Counted from the first letter of the stretch, positions 15,557-24,591 are shown. The stretch: DNA of 64,000 nt from Luteibaculum sp964627445 (GCA_964627445.1 CAZVJF010000011.1:19713-83712), one strand, 5' to 3'. Numbers and translations are program-made. The notes: a model not told the origin generated them from the letters alone.

Positions 15557-15991
15557 TTATTTTTCAAATACTTCAATGTTCTTCATTTCCTTCACTAGGT
15601 CCGTAAACTTCCCTTCAAAGCGGGTAGCACGCACCATATGATTGTCTATCCAGTGGTAGTTTCCACCGCGCGGCTTGCCCATTAACAAACCGTGGTATTT
15701 AAAACCGTGTTCATCCAGCCACTGTTCCGTAACTTCTCTGTGATCTTCGGTTCTAGAAGTAAAAAAAGTGATAACATGCCCTCTATGGAACCAGTTGTTT
15801 AACGTTTCCAGCGCATCGGGATACACCTTGGCAGTGGCCATACGCTCGGGTTCCTCGTTAGGGATATCATCGCAAACGGTGCCGTCTATGTCAATTAAAA
15901 AGTTCTTTACATCGCTCGGTAGGATGGGACTCACCTTGTGGCCATCCACTTCCAAATCCTTGAGCTGTAAGTTCTTTTTGCTTTCTGACAT
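15557..15991 (-). CDS. HAD-superfamily phosphatase-like protein
   Basis: A 144-aa HAD protein. Motif I is FLIDIDGTVCD (Asp34, Asp36), motif II is FFTSRTEDH, and a late IDNHMV fits the acidic motif IV. A small hydrophilic segment precedes the fold. The substrate is unknown. It lies between the two Fe-S subunits, 3 nt from each neighbour, so it is translated with them; whether it acts with the complex is open. Confidence 0.83.
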   Translation of the reverse strand: MSESKKNLQLKDLEVDGHKVSPILPSDVKNFLIDIDGTVCDDIPNEEPERMATAKVYPDALETLNNWFHRGHVITFFTSRTEDHREVTEQWLDEHGFKYHGLLMGKPRGGNYHWIDNHMVRATRFEGKFTDLVKEMKNIEVFEK

Positions 15992-15994
15992 CGC

Positions 15995-17359
15995 TTAGTT
16001 TTCATCCACCCAATTGGCGCGGTCTTGCTGACCAAAAGCCCAAGGGGCGGCATTGTTTTGTACGTTGTTTACCATAGCAGTGAGCTCAGATGGCATAGAG
16101 CTGGCTTCCATAACCAGGCTTCTGCGTAAATCCACTATGATACGTAGTGGGTCAATATTCACCGGACATGCATCGGTACAGGCGTTGCATGTAGTACAGG
16201 CCCAGAGTTCCTCTTCGCTGATGTAATCGCCCAATAAAGACTTTCCATCCTGGTGATCTTTTCCATTTTTATCGATACCCTTTCCAACCTCTTCTAAACG
16301 GTCTCTGGTATCCATCATCACTTTTCGTGGCGATAACTTTTTACCCGTTACGTTGGCCGGACAAACCGAGGTACAACGACCACACTCAGTGCAGGTGTAA
16401 GCATCCATTAGGCTTTTCCAACTCAGATCGGTAACATCTTTAGCTCCAAAAGAAGGCAGTTCAGGTTCGCCTCCATCCGCTGGCGCCTCTCCACCCGCAG
16501 CAAAAGGATCTGCGTTGGGGTCCATCATCAATTTCACCTCCTTGGTTACGGCATCCAGGTTGCTAAACTCTCCTTTGTTTTTAAGGTTGGAATACCACGT
16601 ATTGGGAAATGCTAGAATAATGTGAAAATGCTTAGAAATCGGGAGGTAGTTAAGGAATAAAAGAATACCCACAATATGCGCCCACCAAGCGGTGCGTTCA
16701 ATTGCAGCCAGGGTGGATAAATCGCTAGGTAGGATACCTGTTAAAAGGTTACTCACTACAAAACGACCTTGAAGGTCTAGGTTATACTTGGATAAACCAG
16801 CTTGAGCCAGTTGTTCAGCATCGGTAGTCATGAGTACCGTATCGGCTGCGTTCATAATTAGGAAAGCCGCCATTAAAACCAGTTCGATGTAAAGGATATA
16901 CAAGCCATCTTTTGTTGGCCAACCCTTCATTTCGGGTTTCCAGAACCGCTCGAGGCGCAACACCAATCTGCGCGCTAAGAATACCAGCACCCCAATAACA
17001 ACGAGCACCGCAAAAATCTCAAAGACGTTGATTATAAAATAATAGAAGGAACCCAGCACACTATGGAACATGCGATGCGTGCCAAAGATTCCGTCTAAGA
17101 TAATTTCTAAAACCTCTAGGTTAATGATTACGAAACCGAGGTATACAAAAATGTGCATGATACCCGCTACAGGACGCACTACCATTTTGCTTTGGCCTAA
17201 AGCCACTCGCGCCATAGTTTTCCACCGTTCCCCCTTGTTGTCCGAGATATCCTCGTCTTTTCCCAAAAAGATATTTCTACGAATTTTTCCTACCTGTTTA
17301 GCGAAAAAGAAGCTTGCCGCTGCTAGGATGACAATAAAAACAATGTTAGAAATTCCCAT
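15995..17359 (-). CDS. Membrane-bound 4Fe-4S protein (HdrE/NarI-like plus ferredoxin domain)
   Basis: A 454-aa protein. The first ~250 residues contain about six membrane helices with histidines (AGIMHIF, THRMFHSV, SKHFHII) suitable as haem ligands, as in NarI/HdrE-type subunits. The C-terminal part has two 4Fe-4S motifs: CTECGRCTSVCP (323-334) and CTTCNACTDACP (388-399). It should transfer electrons between the quinone pool and a soluble partner, most likely the CCG protein at 14756. The linker (about 275-305) is acidic and Gly/Pro-rich. It sits 3 nt after the MCE gene. Confidence 0.88.
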   Translation of the reverse strand: MGISNIVFIVILAAASFFFAKQVGKIRRNIFLGKDEDISDNKGERWKTMARVALGQSKMVVRPVAGIMHIFVYLGFVIINLEVLEIILDGIFGTHRMFHSVLGSFYYFIINVFEIFAVLVVIGVLVFLARRLVLRLERFWKPEMKGWPTKDGLYILYIELVLMAAFLIMNAADTVLMTTDAEQLAQAGLSKYNLDLQGRFVVSNLLTGILPSDLSTLAAIERTAWWAHIVGILLFLNYLPISKHFHIILAFPNTWYSNLKNKGEFSNLDAVTKEVKLMMDPNADPFAAGGEAPADGGEPELPSFGAKDVTDLSWKSLMDAYTCTECGRCTSVCPANVTGKKLSPRKVMMDTRDRLEEVGKGIDKNGKDHQDGKSLLGDYISEEELWACTTCNACTDACPVNIDPLRIIVDLRRSLVMEASSMPSELTAMVNNVQNNAAPWAFGQQDRANWVDEN

Positions 17360-17362
17360 GTA

Positions 17363-18376
17363 CTATTCTTCGTTTAGCATTTCCATTAGCTTCTGCTCTT
17401 CGGGCTGCGTAAGGCTTACCCCTCGTTGTTTTCTTCCAATGAGGTTAAAGCTAACGTAGCGCCCTGGGTTGCGTCTAATGTCTTCTAATAAATATTCCAG
17501 CTCGGCCACTGCGGCTACGGCTCGGTTGTGCAAAGAATCGGTCTGAGTCAGTTGCCCTAACGAGCCCTTACCATTCTTAATATCTGCAAGGATAGTCTCC
17601 AGGTTTGCAACCGTTTCTTGCGCTTTCAAAAGGGTTTCTTTGAGTTCTGCTTCAGCAAGATCGCCCGTTATTTTCTCTACATTTTTAATGGAAGCATCAA
17701 GGCCTTCCGCGTTCTTTTGCAACACATCGGTAGTTACCGCAACGTTTTCTACAGCACGAGCTATGTTGCTTTTTTCTTCAGCTAACAACTCCTCTACGCT
17801 TTTTGCGCTGGCGAGTAAGGACTCAAAGGTACCGCGTATGCTGTAGAAGCTCTGTCCAAGCTGGTCCAAACTACTTTCGTTGAGAACAGTGCGCACTACA
17901 ATAAGCACACTATCCACCGAAGTAATTAAGTTTTCTGCTTTGGCTTGCAACGGAGCCAGCTGTTCGCTCACCACGTCCATAATACCTTCTTCCAAGTCTG
18001 ATACTAAGGTATCACCAGGCTCTGCTTCTATGCCCGGTTTAATAAGCAGATCCACACCCTTTGATCCTAATATGTCCGCAGAGATGATTTTAGCCACCGT
18101 GTTTTGCGTAAGATGCACACTAGGATTGGTAACACGTAGGGTTACTAAAAGTTTGTCGTTGGTACCTGGCACAAAGTCTATACGAGCCACTTGTCCCACC
18201 TTTAAACCATTCACCCAAATAGGGTTGGTAGCCGTTAAACCATCTACCCGTGGATACACCGCATAGTAGTTCTGCTGGGGCAAGAAGATATTTTTTCCTT
18301 TGAGGAAATTGATGCCAATAAACGCTATAGCTATAGCCGCAAGTACCAGCAGTGCTATTTTTATTTCTTTCTTCAA
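17363..18376 (-). CDS. MCE/MlaD family protein
   Basis: A 337-aa protein anchored by one N-terminal helix (residues ~5-25) followed by an MCE domain (YYAVYPRVDGLTATNPIWVNGLKVGQV) and a long helical part (about 130-300). MCE proteins form periplasmic rings that bind phospholipid for transport between membranes. The MlaE/MlaF-type permease and ATPase are not in this window. It overlaps no gene but lies 7 nt after the amidase and 3 nt before the Fe-S protein, so it belongs to this operon. Confidence 0.9.
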   Translation of the reverse strand: MKKEIKIALLVLAAIAIAFIGINFLKGKNIFLPQQNYYAVYPRVDGLTATNPIWVNGLKVGQVARIDFVPGTNDKLLVTLRVTNPSVHLTQNTVAKIISADILGSKGVDLLIKPGIEAEPGDTLVSDLEEGIMDVVSEQLAPLQAKAENLITSVDSVLIVVRTVLNESSLDQLGQSFYSIRGTFESLLASAKSVEELLAEEKSNIARAVENVAVTTDVLQKNAEGLDASIKNVEKITGDLAEAELKETLLKAQETVANLETILADIKNGKGSLGQLTQTDSLHNRAVAAVAELEYLLEDIRRNPGRYVSFNLIGRKQRGVSLTQPEEQKLMEMLNEE

Positions 18377-18383
18377 CAGGGGC

Positions 18384-19550
18384 TTACTTTTTTTGTTGGT
18401 CTAAGGCTTCTTTAATACTAATCTGCTCTTTATTCTTTACCGCGATCACAAAGGAGGCTTCCAGCCCCTTTAGTTTGCGCACCTTTTTCAATGCCTTCTT
18501 AGCCTCGGCATAGGTACTGTAGTTGCCGTACAAATACTTGTACCGCCCCGATAACTCCATCTCCTCCACTTCCGTTAAATCGGGGATTTCCTGACTCACG
18601 TTCACTTTGCGCGATGAAGATAACAATTGAATCTTAAACACAAGGTCGTACGGATTAGGACCCACCTCCTTAGAATTATCTGCTTGTTGGGGTTCGCGCG
18701 GCACTACAGGCGCTGCACTAGCCGTCATACCGTTGGTTTGATCGACAGCTTCGCGCTGTTTTTTCCACTCTTTAAAAGCTCTATAAATAGCAGAGGCCAT
18801 GTACACTTGTCCCAAATCGCTATTGAGGAAGTCTTCTTCGCGGGGGTTGGTAAGAAAGCCCAACTCAATTAACACAGAGGGCATGGTAGAACGATATAAT
18901 ACCCGGAGCACCGCTTGTTTTACCCCTCTACTGTTTCGCCCCACTCGGTTGGAAAACTGCTGCTCTACGTAATTTGCAAAACTGATGCTTTGATCCTGAA
19001 ATGCACTTTGGTAGAGCTCTGCCAGCATATCTGCCTCTGGATTTTCGGTATCCAAATCGGCATACTTGCTCTCGTAATCTTCTTCAAGGTAAATTACGGA
19101 GTTCTCCATTTTGGTGAGGGCCAAATTTTGCTCTTCGTACTTAAAGCCCATTACAAAGGTCTCCGTGCCCGAAGCTGCGGCCGATCCTGCCGAATTGCAA
19201 TGAATGGAAATAAACAGGTCTGCTTTGTTACGGTTGGCAATGGCTGCGCGCTCACTAAGCGATATAAAGTTATCATCGTCTCGGGTATAGATCACTTTGA
19301 TATCAGGAAAAGCTTCCTTGATGTAACCACCCAATTTCAAAGCTACTTCCAGCGCAATATCTTTTTCGCGAGTTTGGTAACGGCCAGTACCTAAGTTCCC
19401 TGGATCCTTTCCGCCATGCCCCGCATCAATAACCACGCAGCTTACGTTGCTTTGCGCTTGGGCTTTTTTTGCTGGGAGCAAAATAAATAGGCCCAAGCAC
19501 GTTACTAGATAAACTAGCACCTTGCTATGATTGCTTAGCGTTTGGCCCAT
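18384..19550 (-). CDS. N-acetylmuramoyl-L-alanine amidase (Amidase_3) with SPOR-like tail
   Basis: A 388-aa exported zinc amidase that cuts peptide side chains from peptidoglycan. After a signal peptide (to about residue 33), the Amidase_3 zinc ligands and catalytic residues are visible: VIDAGHGGKDPG, ISIHCNSAGS and VLIELGFLTN. Residues ~300-385 are a SPOR-like domain (KIQLLSSSRKV, then a YKYLYGNYSTYAEAKKALKKV unit), which would target it to septal glycan. First gene of the run leading to MCE and the Fe-S genes, divergent from lptD. Confidence 0.92.
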   Translation of the reverse strand: MGQTLSNHSKVLVYLVTCLGLFILLPAKKAQAQSNVSCVVIDAGHGGKDPGNLGTGRYQTREKDIALEVALKLGGYIKEAFPDIKVIYTRDDDNFISLSERAAIANRNKADLFISIHCNSAGSAAASGTETFVMGFKYEEQNLALTKMENSVIYLEEDYESKYADLDTENPEADMLAELYQSAFQDQSISFANYVEQQFSNRVGRNSRGVKQAVLRVLYRSTMPSVLIELGFLTNPREEDFLNSDLGQVYMASAIYRAFKEWKKQREAVDQTNGMTASAAPVVPREPQQADNSKEVGPNPYDLVFKIQLLSSSRKVNVSQEIPDLTEVEEMELSGRYKYLYGNYSTYAEAKKALKKVRKLKGLEASFVIAVKNKEQISIKEALDQQKK

Positions 19551-19569
19551 ATTTTGATGACGAATTGGT

Positions 19570-19577
19570 TAGTTTTG
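19570..19577 (+). promoter_or_regulatory. Candidate lptD promoter -7 element
   Basis: TAGTTTTG matches TAnnTTTG about 30 nt before the proposed lptD start. A TTG at 19554 could be the -33 element, but the spacing is short. Confidence 0.4.
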
Positions 19578-19589
19578 CGCACTTATAAA

Positions 19590-19597
19590 CAAATTTA
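19590..19597 (-). promoter_or_regulatory. Candidate amidase promoter -7 element
   Basis: On the minus strand this reads TAAATTTG (TAnnTTTG). It lies about 40 nt upstream of the amidase start, interleaved with the divergent lptD promoter. Confidence 0.4.
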
Positions 19598-19607
19598 GCA
19601 GGAAGAC

Positions 19608-22187
19608 TTGGGTTGTTGCGTGTTGAGATATGGTATTTTCCGCTACCTACTGTTAATAAAACTAAGCGTTTTATGCTTGTGGGGACACGCCCAAGAGGCC
19701 GATTCTGTTGCGGTAGTTAGCGACAGCTCCCAAGTAGCCAACGATACCATCCCTAAAAAAATTGGCTCCCTGTACCTTTCTCAAGATCAAAGCTTTGAAA
19801 CTGAGGTAGATTACGATGCCAAAGACAGCATCAAATACGACCTGAAAAACAAAAAAGTGCGCCTCTATGGAGAGGGCATGGTTACCTACGGAGATATAGA
19901 GCTAAAAGCCGACTACATTGAATACGGTTTTACCAACAACTTGGTGCTGGCCATGTCTACCACCGATACGGCTGGAAAGGTAATTGGAAAGCCTGTATTT
20001 AAAGACAAGGGCCAAGAGTACGAAGCCGACACCATACGCTACAACTTTAAGTCACGCAAGGGCCTTATAAAACAGGTTTCTACCAGCATAGCCAATGGGT
20101 ATGTTTTTGGAGAGCGCGTAAAGCGCACCCAGGGCGATGTACTTTACATTAAGAACGCTTCCTTTTGTCCCTGCGAAAACAAAGAGGCAAAAACCCGCAT
20201 CCACACCAGCAAGCTAAAATTTATTCCTAGCGAAAAGATATTGAGCAGCGCATGGGTGCTAAAGCTTGGCAAAGTACCTACGCCCCTGGCTTTTTTCTTT
20301 GGTTTTTTTCCAAACAACGAAAAGAAAAACGCAGGGATTATCATTCCACGCTATGGCGACTCGCCCAATTTGGGCTTTTTCTTAGCCGATTTTGGCTGGT
20401 ACCAACCCCTGGGCGAAAACATGGATGCCAAATTTATGGGTACCATATATACCCGAGGTAGCTGGAACACCTCTACCGATCTGCGTTATACCAATCGCTA
20501 CCGCTTTAGTGGAGGCCTGAACTTTTTGTTTCAAAAATCCCTTACCGGTTTCCGAGAAATCCCCAGCACCTTTAGCGAAACCCAAGATTTTAAGATCAAC
20601 TGGCAACACCGCCAAGCGCCTAAAGCGCGACCCAACAGCAATTTCAACGCTTCGGTAAACATTGGTACTTCTACCGTAAACCGAAATAACCTCAACAGTA
20701 GTGCCCAAGATTTCTTAACCAATACCTTTCGGTCGAATATCAACTACACCAAAACCTTTAGAGGAAAACCCTACAATTTTTCGGTTTCGGCTTCGCACAA
20801 CCAAAACACCAACACGGGAGCTGTAAACATCGATTTACCCCAGCTTACCTTTAACGTACAGCGCTTATACTTGCCGCTAAGCTTTTTAAAAGCTAGAGAC
20901 AACGGCAAAACCATGTGGTATGAGAAAATTGGGATGAACTACTCCATGAATTTCTCCAACCGACTGGCCACAGGAGATTCGCTTATTTCACTGCGAAACA
21001 TCAACAGCCTTACCCGTCAAATGCAAAACGGTATTCGTCACAATGTGGCCTTAAACACCTCGCTAAAAAAGTGGTTCTTTACTTTTAATCCCGCCATTAA
21101 CCTTACCAGCCGCAACTATTTTAGGCGCTTTGAACGCAGGTTCGACAACGACCTTCAGGCTCCTGCCATTGACACCTTGCCTGGTTTTTACAACGTTTAC
21201 GATGTAGGCTTCAGCACCTCGGTAACCACCAACGTGTATGGTATGTTTACCTTTAAAAAAGGCCCCTTAAAAGCAGTGCGCCATTTAATGACACCTACGG
21301 CTAGCTTCTTTTACAGACCCGGAAACGATTACCGCAAATATGGTTTTGTGGGCAATGAAGGAGCGTATACCAGCTACACCCCTTTCGATGGCGCTATTTA
21401 CGGCACACCCGCTCCACAAGAATCAGGTGGACTAAATCTTTCGCTTGCCAATAACTTGGAAGCTAAAGTGCGTGATCGTTCCGATACTACGGGTACGGGA
21501 ACGAAGAAGATTAAACTCATAGAAGCCTTTAACCTCAACGCCAGTCACGACTTTCTACGCGACAGTGTAAAGTGGTCTACCATTGGTGTAAATGCTCGTA
21601 CGGTAGTATTGCAATCGCTGTCTTTAAACTATGCTGCAGTGTTAGACCCCTACGGCTACGATGCCAACGGACAAACGATAAACGCCTCACTGCTTAAACA
21701 GCGCAACCAATTGGTGCGCATGGCCAGCCAAACCTTTGCGGTAAATTACAGTTACCGAGCCGGCATGTACAAGGATAAGAGCAAGAAAAAGCAAGAGCGC
21801 GATTCCACCTTTATCAATAACCTGTATTACGGTATTGTCCCAGAAATTACGGTGGGATATAACTACAGTATTAACCAGCAGTTTGATGCCGAAATGGGCG
21901 ACTTCATAAAAAATACAACCCCGCATACGGTTACCGTATCGGGTGGATTTAATTTCTTCGAGAAAGTGCGTCTACGCTATTCTACGGGATTCGATTTCAT
22001 TGCCAAAGAATTCTCGTTTACTCAATTTAATGTATATCTGGATTTAAACTGCTGGGAGTTTAGCGCCAATTTGGTTCCGTTTGGAAATATCCGCAGCTAC
22101 TCCGTGTCGCTTAATATGAAATCGGCACTCCTAAAAGACGTAAAACTGGAACGCAATCGATCGTTTAACCGCGATGCTCAATTCTAA
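19608..22187 (+). CDS. lptD: LPS-assembly outer-membrane protein LptD-like
   Basis: An 859-aa protein with a signal peptide, an N-terminal OstA-type beta-jelly-roll (about 60-250, including VRLYGEGMVTYGDIELKADYIEYG) and a long C-terminal beta-barrel region rich in alternating aromatic/polar strands. This is the architecture of the Bacteroidota LptD homologue, which inserts LPS into the outer leaflet. CPCENKE (about residue 188) gives two cysteines near the jelly-roll/barrel junction. The start is uncertain: TTG 19608 is longest, and GTG 19620 or TTG 19623 would also leave a signal peptide. ridA follows 4 nt later. Confidence 0.88.
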   Translation: MGCCVLRYGIFRYLLLIKLSVLCLWGHAQEADSVAVVSDSSQVANDTIPKKIGSLYLSQDQSFETEVDYDAKDSIKYDLKNKKVRLYGEGMVTYGDIELKADYIEYGFTNNLVLAMSTTDTAGKVIGKPVFKDKGQEYEADTIRYNFKSRKGLIKQVSTSIANGYVFGERVKRTQGDVLYIKNASFCPCENKEAKTRIHTSKLKFIPSEKILSSAWVLKLGKVPTPLAFFFGFFPNNEKKNAGIIIPRYGDSPNLGFFLADFGWYQPLGENMDAKFMGTIYTRGSWNTSTDLRYTNRYRFSGGLNFLFQKSLTGFREIPSTFSETQDFKINWQHRQAPKARPNSNFNASVNIGTSTVNRNNLNSSAQDFLTNTFRSNINYTKTFRGKPYNFSVSASHNQNTNTGAVNIDLPQLTFNVQRLYLPLSFLKARDNGKTMWYEKIGMNYSMNFSNRLATGDSLISLRNINSLTRQMQNGIRHNVALNTSLKKWFFTFNPAINLTSRNYFRRFERRFDNDLQAPAIDTLPGFYNVYDVGFSTSVTTNVYGMFTFKKGPLKAVRHLMTPTASFFYRPGNDYRKYGFVGNEGAYTSYTPFDGAIYGTPAPQESGGLNLSLANNLEAKVRDRSDTTGTGTKKIKLIEAFNLNASHDFLRDSVKWSTIGVNARTVVLQSLSLNYAAVLDPYGYDANGQTINASLLKQRNQLVRMASQTFAVNYSYRAGMYKDKSKKKQERDSTFINNLYYGIVPEITVGYNYSINQQFDAEMGDFIKNTTPHTVTVSGGFNFFEKVRLRYSTGFDFIAKEFSFTQFNVYLDLNCWEFSANLVPFGNIRSYSVSLNMKSALLKDVKLERNRSFNRDAQF

Positions 22188-22191
22188 GACT

Positions 22192-22572
22192 ATGGCCAAA
22201 GAAACTTTTAATTCGCCCAATGCACCCGAAGCGGTGGGTCCATACAGCCATGCGGCTTGGGCAGGAAACACCTTATTTATTAGCGGTCAAATTGCCCTAG
22301 ACCTAGACGGCAACTTGCACACAGGCGATGTTTCCACAGAATGCACGCAGGTGCTTAACAACCTGAAGCAAATTGTTACCGATGCCGGCTTAAGCCTCGA
22401 TGACATTGTAAAATGCAGCATCTTCCTAAGCAACATGGACGATTTTGCTGCCGTGAACACCGTCTATGCAACGTACTTTAAACAAAGCCCACCCGCAAGA
22501 GAGTGTGTAGCGGTAAAAACACTCCCCAAAAACGTGAACGTAGAAATTAGCGCGATTGCTTACAAAGCCTAG
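22192..22572 (+). CDS. ridA: RidA family enamine/imine deaminase
   Basis: A 126-aa protein that hydrolyses reactive 2-aminoacrylate-type enamines. NAPEAVGPYSHAAWAGNTLFISGQI and the C-terminal PARECVAVKTLPKN (active-site arginine) are characteristic. ATG 22192 is preferred to ATG 22174, which lies within lptD. It follows lptD by 4 nt and its end overlaps the convergent gene at 22569 by 4 nt. Confidence 0.95.
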   Translation: MAKETFNSPNAPEAVGPYSHAAWAGNTLFISGQIALDLDGNLHTGDVSTECTQVLNNLKQIVTDAGLSLDDIVKCSIFLSNMDDFAAVNTVYATYFKQSPPARECVAVKTLPKNVNVEISAIAYKA

Positions 22573-23060
22573 CGCAGGTGCTTCAACTGAGTTCCGTATA
22601 GCACTAAAAAGATACCGTTTATGATGGCGGTAGGATAAAACAGCAATGGAACAAATCCGGCCACCAAAATGGGCACGATAACTTGTAGCGCACAACCAAA
22701 AGCATACAAATAGTAGCCTTTGGCTTGCATACGAAACATAAGCACAGCTCCAACCAAACACACTAGCCCCAAGATTAAACTGTTAATGGAGAGTTCTACT
22801 TTGTATTTAGCAATGGACTCTACTTGTCCAAAAATGCTGTCCATTAGGCCCAAAGTTTTCTCGGCTTCCTCTTCTTCCATCTCGTCCTCCAAATCGTCCT
22901 CCATTTGATCCCGAGTTTCCTGGAGCAAATCGGTATCGGCTTGGACGTACACAGAACCCGTTGCAAAACCTATGGTGTTGGAAATTACGGTCCAACCGCT
23001 TCCTATAAAAGTAAGAATGCAGAGTACGGTTAAGAAGGTAGGTCGTATTTGCGTATCCAT
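22569..23060 (-). CDS. Four-helix membrane protein with acidic loop, unknown function
   Basis: A 163-aa protein with predicted helices near residues 8-28, 92-110, 115-132 and 135-157. Between helix 1 and 2 is a strongly acidic coil (QMEDDLEDEMEEEEAEK) that probably lies outside the membrane. I recognise no domain. It is transcribed divergently from the menaquinone operon, across the palindrome at 23110. Confidence 0.65.
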   Translation of the reverse strand: MDTQIRPTFLTVLCILTFIGSGWTVISNTIGFATGSVYVQADTDLLQETRDQMEDDLEDEMEEEEAEKTLGLMDSIFGQVESIAKYKVELSINSLILGLVCLVGAVLMFRMQAKGYYLYAFGCALQVIVPILVAGFVPLLFYPTAIINGIFLVLYGTQLKHLR

Positions 23061-23109
23061 GGCAGCAGATTTTATTTATTGATTTAAGTTTCCGTCCGAA
23101 TTTTAACCC

Positions 23110-23132
23110 AAATTATGCACAATGCATAATTT
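23110..23132. promoter_or_regulatory. Perfect palindrome upstream of the menaquinone operon
   Basis: AAATTATGCA, a 3-nt spacer, then the exact reverse complement TGCATAATTT. It lies in the 180-nt divergent region between the membrane-protein gene and the men operon and looks like a dimeric regulator site. No regulator is identified. Confidence 0.5.
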
Positions 23133-23156
23133 GCCCTACGGGCTGACGAAAGCCCG
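23133..23156. promoter_or_regulatory. Mutually exclusive GC-rich hairpins upstream of men operon
   Basis: GCCC (23133-23136) can pair with GGGC (23140-23143), while CGGGCT (23139-23144) can instead pair with AGCCCG (23151-23156). The two stems share bases and cannot form together. It is not followed by a T run. Confidence 0.35.
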
Positions 23157-23240
23157 GCTTTGTCAAGGTTAACAAATTAAAGAAACTTCCTAAAGGCATT
23201 ATATCACAGTGAATGGCTAAAATTCTGCACTTTTGACCCT

Positions 23241-23648
23241 ATGAACTTACCTTCCTTAGATAGCGTAAACGCTTGGTCCAAGGATACCCTAATGGAATTT
23301 TGGGGCATAACCTTTACGCGAATAACTGAAAACGAGCTTTGGGCCACCATGCCCGTAACAACCAAAGTGAAACAGCCTTATGGCTTATTGCATGGCGGTG
23401 CTACGGCTGCTTTGGCCGAAACTATAGGTTCTACAGGCTCTGCTATATACGCAGGTCCCGACCACATAGCGGTGGGCTTGCAGCTTACCGCGAACCACCT
23501 GAAAAGTGCCAGGGAAGGCACCGTTACCGGCAAAGGCCGAATACTGCACAAAGGCCGTTCTACCCACTTATGGGACATTACCGTGTACGATGCACAGGAG
23601 AACATATTATCTACCTGCAGGTTGACCAACTTCATAAAGGCTCGCTAA
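23241..23648 (+). CDS. menI: Hotdog-fold thioesterase, probable DHNA-CoA hydrolase
   Basis: A 135-aa hotdog protein of the PaaI/YdiI type. LLHGGATAALAETIGS contains the HGG motif and the acidic catalytic residue, and VGLQLTANHLKSAREG is the second conserved strand block. As the first gene of a run of menaquinone genes it most likely hydrolyses 1,4-dihydroxy-2-naphthoyl-CoA before MenA acts. The reaction is inferred from context plus family; a general acyl-CoA thioesterase is the alternative. Confidence 0.8.
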   Translation: MNLPSLDSVNAWSKDTLMEFWGITFTRITENELWATMPVTTKVKQPYGLLHGGATAALAETIGSTGSAIYAGPDHIAVGLQLTANHLKSAREGTVTGKGRILHKGRSTHLWDITVYDAQENILSTCRLTNFIKAR

Positions 23649-23652
23649 AAAT

Positions 23653-24591
23653 TTGGCTTGGTACATTGCCCATAATCTTACCGGTTTCACACCCAACAGC
23701 TGGCTACAAACTACGGAAGAACACTCCGACCAACAGTTGCTGCTTTCTGATTTCACGGGTAAGAATGCGGTAGCAGCCTCCTTAAGAGCGCACCAACCTC
23801 CACAGACCAACCTTCCAGTTTACCAAAACAAGGAATTGGCTTCCAGGCTAAGTTACGTAGATGCTGTGCAAAAGGCCATCCAGGCTATACAGGCAGGAAA
23901 AATGGATAAGGTGGTCTTGTCGCGAAGAAAATTTATTCCGCTAGAAAGCAATACAGCAGAAGCGCTAGCCCACAGTTTGCCGCAGTCTGTAGCTGGCAAG
24001 TTTTGCTATAAACTCTACAACGAAACAACCCGGCAGTTTTGGCTGGGAGCCACACCCGAGATTTTAGTGCAATACCAAAACAAAGAGTACCTAAGCTATG
24101 CACTGGCAGGAACGGCAAAAAACCCTGAAGATTTCTCCCAAAAAGAATACGAAGAGCAGGCCATAGTGGCGCGTTACATTAAGAAGCAACTGCCCAATTT
24201 TGCCGTCTCTGAAGGTGCCGTAAAGCAAGTCGATGTGCGGGGCATGTACCACCTAAAAAGCGAACTCACTTGGCCTGGAGCACTAGAAGATTGCCAAAAA
24301 TATGTGAACCAACTGCACCCCACGCCAGCAGTATGTGGCGTGCCCGTAGATCCCGCAAAAGCGTTTATTGAAGAAAATGAGAAAGGCCCTCGCGATTTAT
24401 ATACGGGATATTTAGGCTTTACAAAAGGCCAAGAAGCTGCAATTATGGTAAACTTGCGGTGCGGAAGGCTGTTTAACAATGGTATCTTACTTTTTGCAGG
24501 GGGTGGAATTACCGCAGATAGCAATCCCGACCAAGAATTCTTGGAAACCGAGTTAAAATTTGAAGCCATTATTCGCGACCTAGATTTATGA
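23653..24591 (+). CDS. menF: Isochorismate synthase
   Basis: A 312-aa chorismate-binding enzyme converting chorismate to isochorismate, the entry to menaquinone synthesis. Family motifs are KVVLSRRK, FWLGATPEIL, LAGTAKN, HLKSELTW, LHPTPAVCG and RDLYTGYLG. It is shorter than E. coli MenF (about 430 aa), lacking much of the variable N-terminal part. It starts with TTG at 23653, 4 nt after the thioesterase stop; I see no better in-frame ATG. Its stop overlaps the menD start as ATGA. Confidence 0.92.
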   Translation: MAWYIAHNLTGFTPNSWLQTTEEHSDQQLLLSDFTGKNAVAASLRAHQPPQTNLPVYQNKELASRLSYVDAVQKAIQAIQAGKMDKVVLSRRKFIPLESNTAEALAHSLPQSVAGKFCYKLYNETTRQFWLGATPEILVQYQNKEYLSYALAGTAKNPEDFSQKEYEEQAIVARYIKKQLPNFAVSEGAVKQVDVRGMYHLKSELTWPGALEDCQKYVNQLHPTPAVCGVPVDPAKAFIEENEKGPRDLYTGYLGFTKGQEAAIMVNLRCGRLFNNGILLFAGGGITADSNPDQEFLETELKFEAIIRDLDL

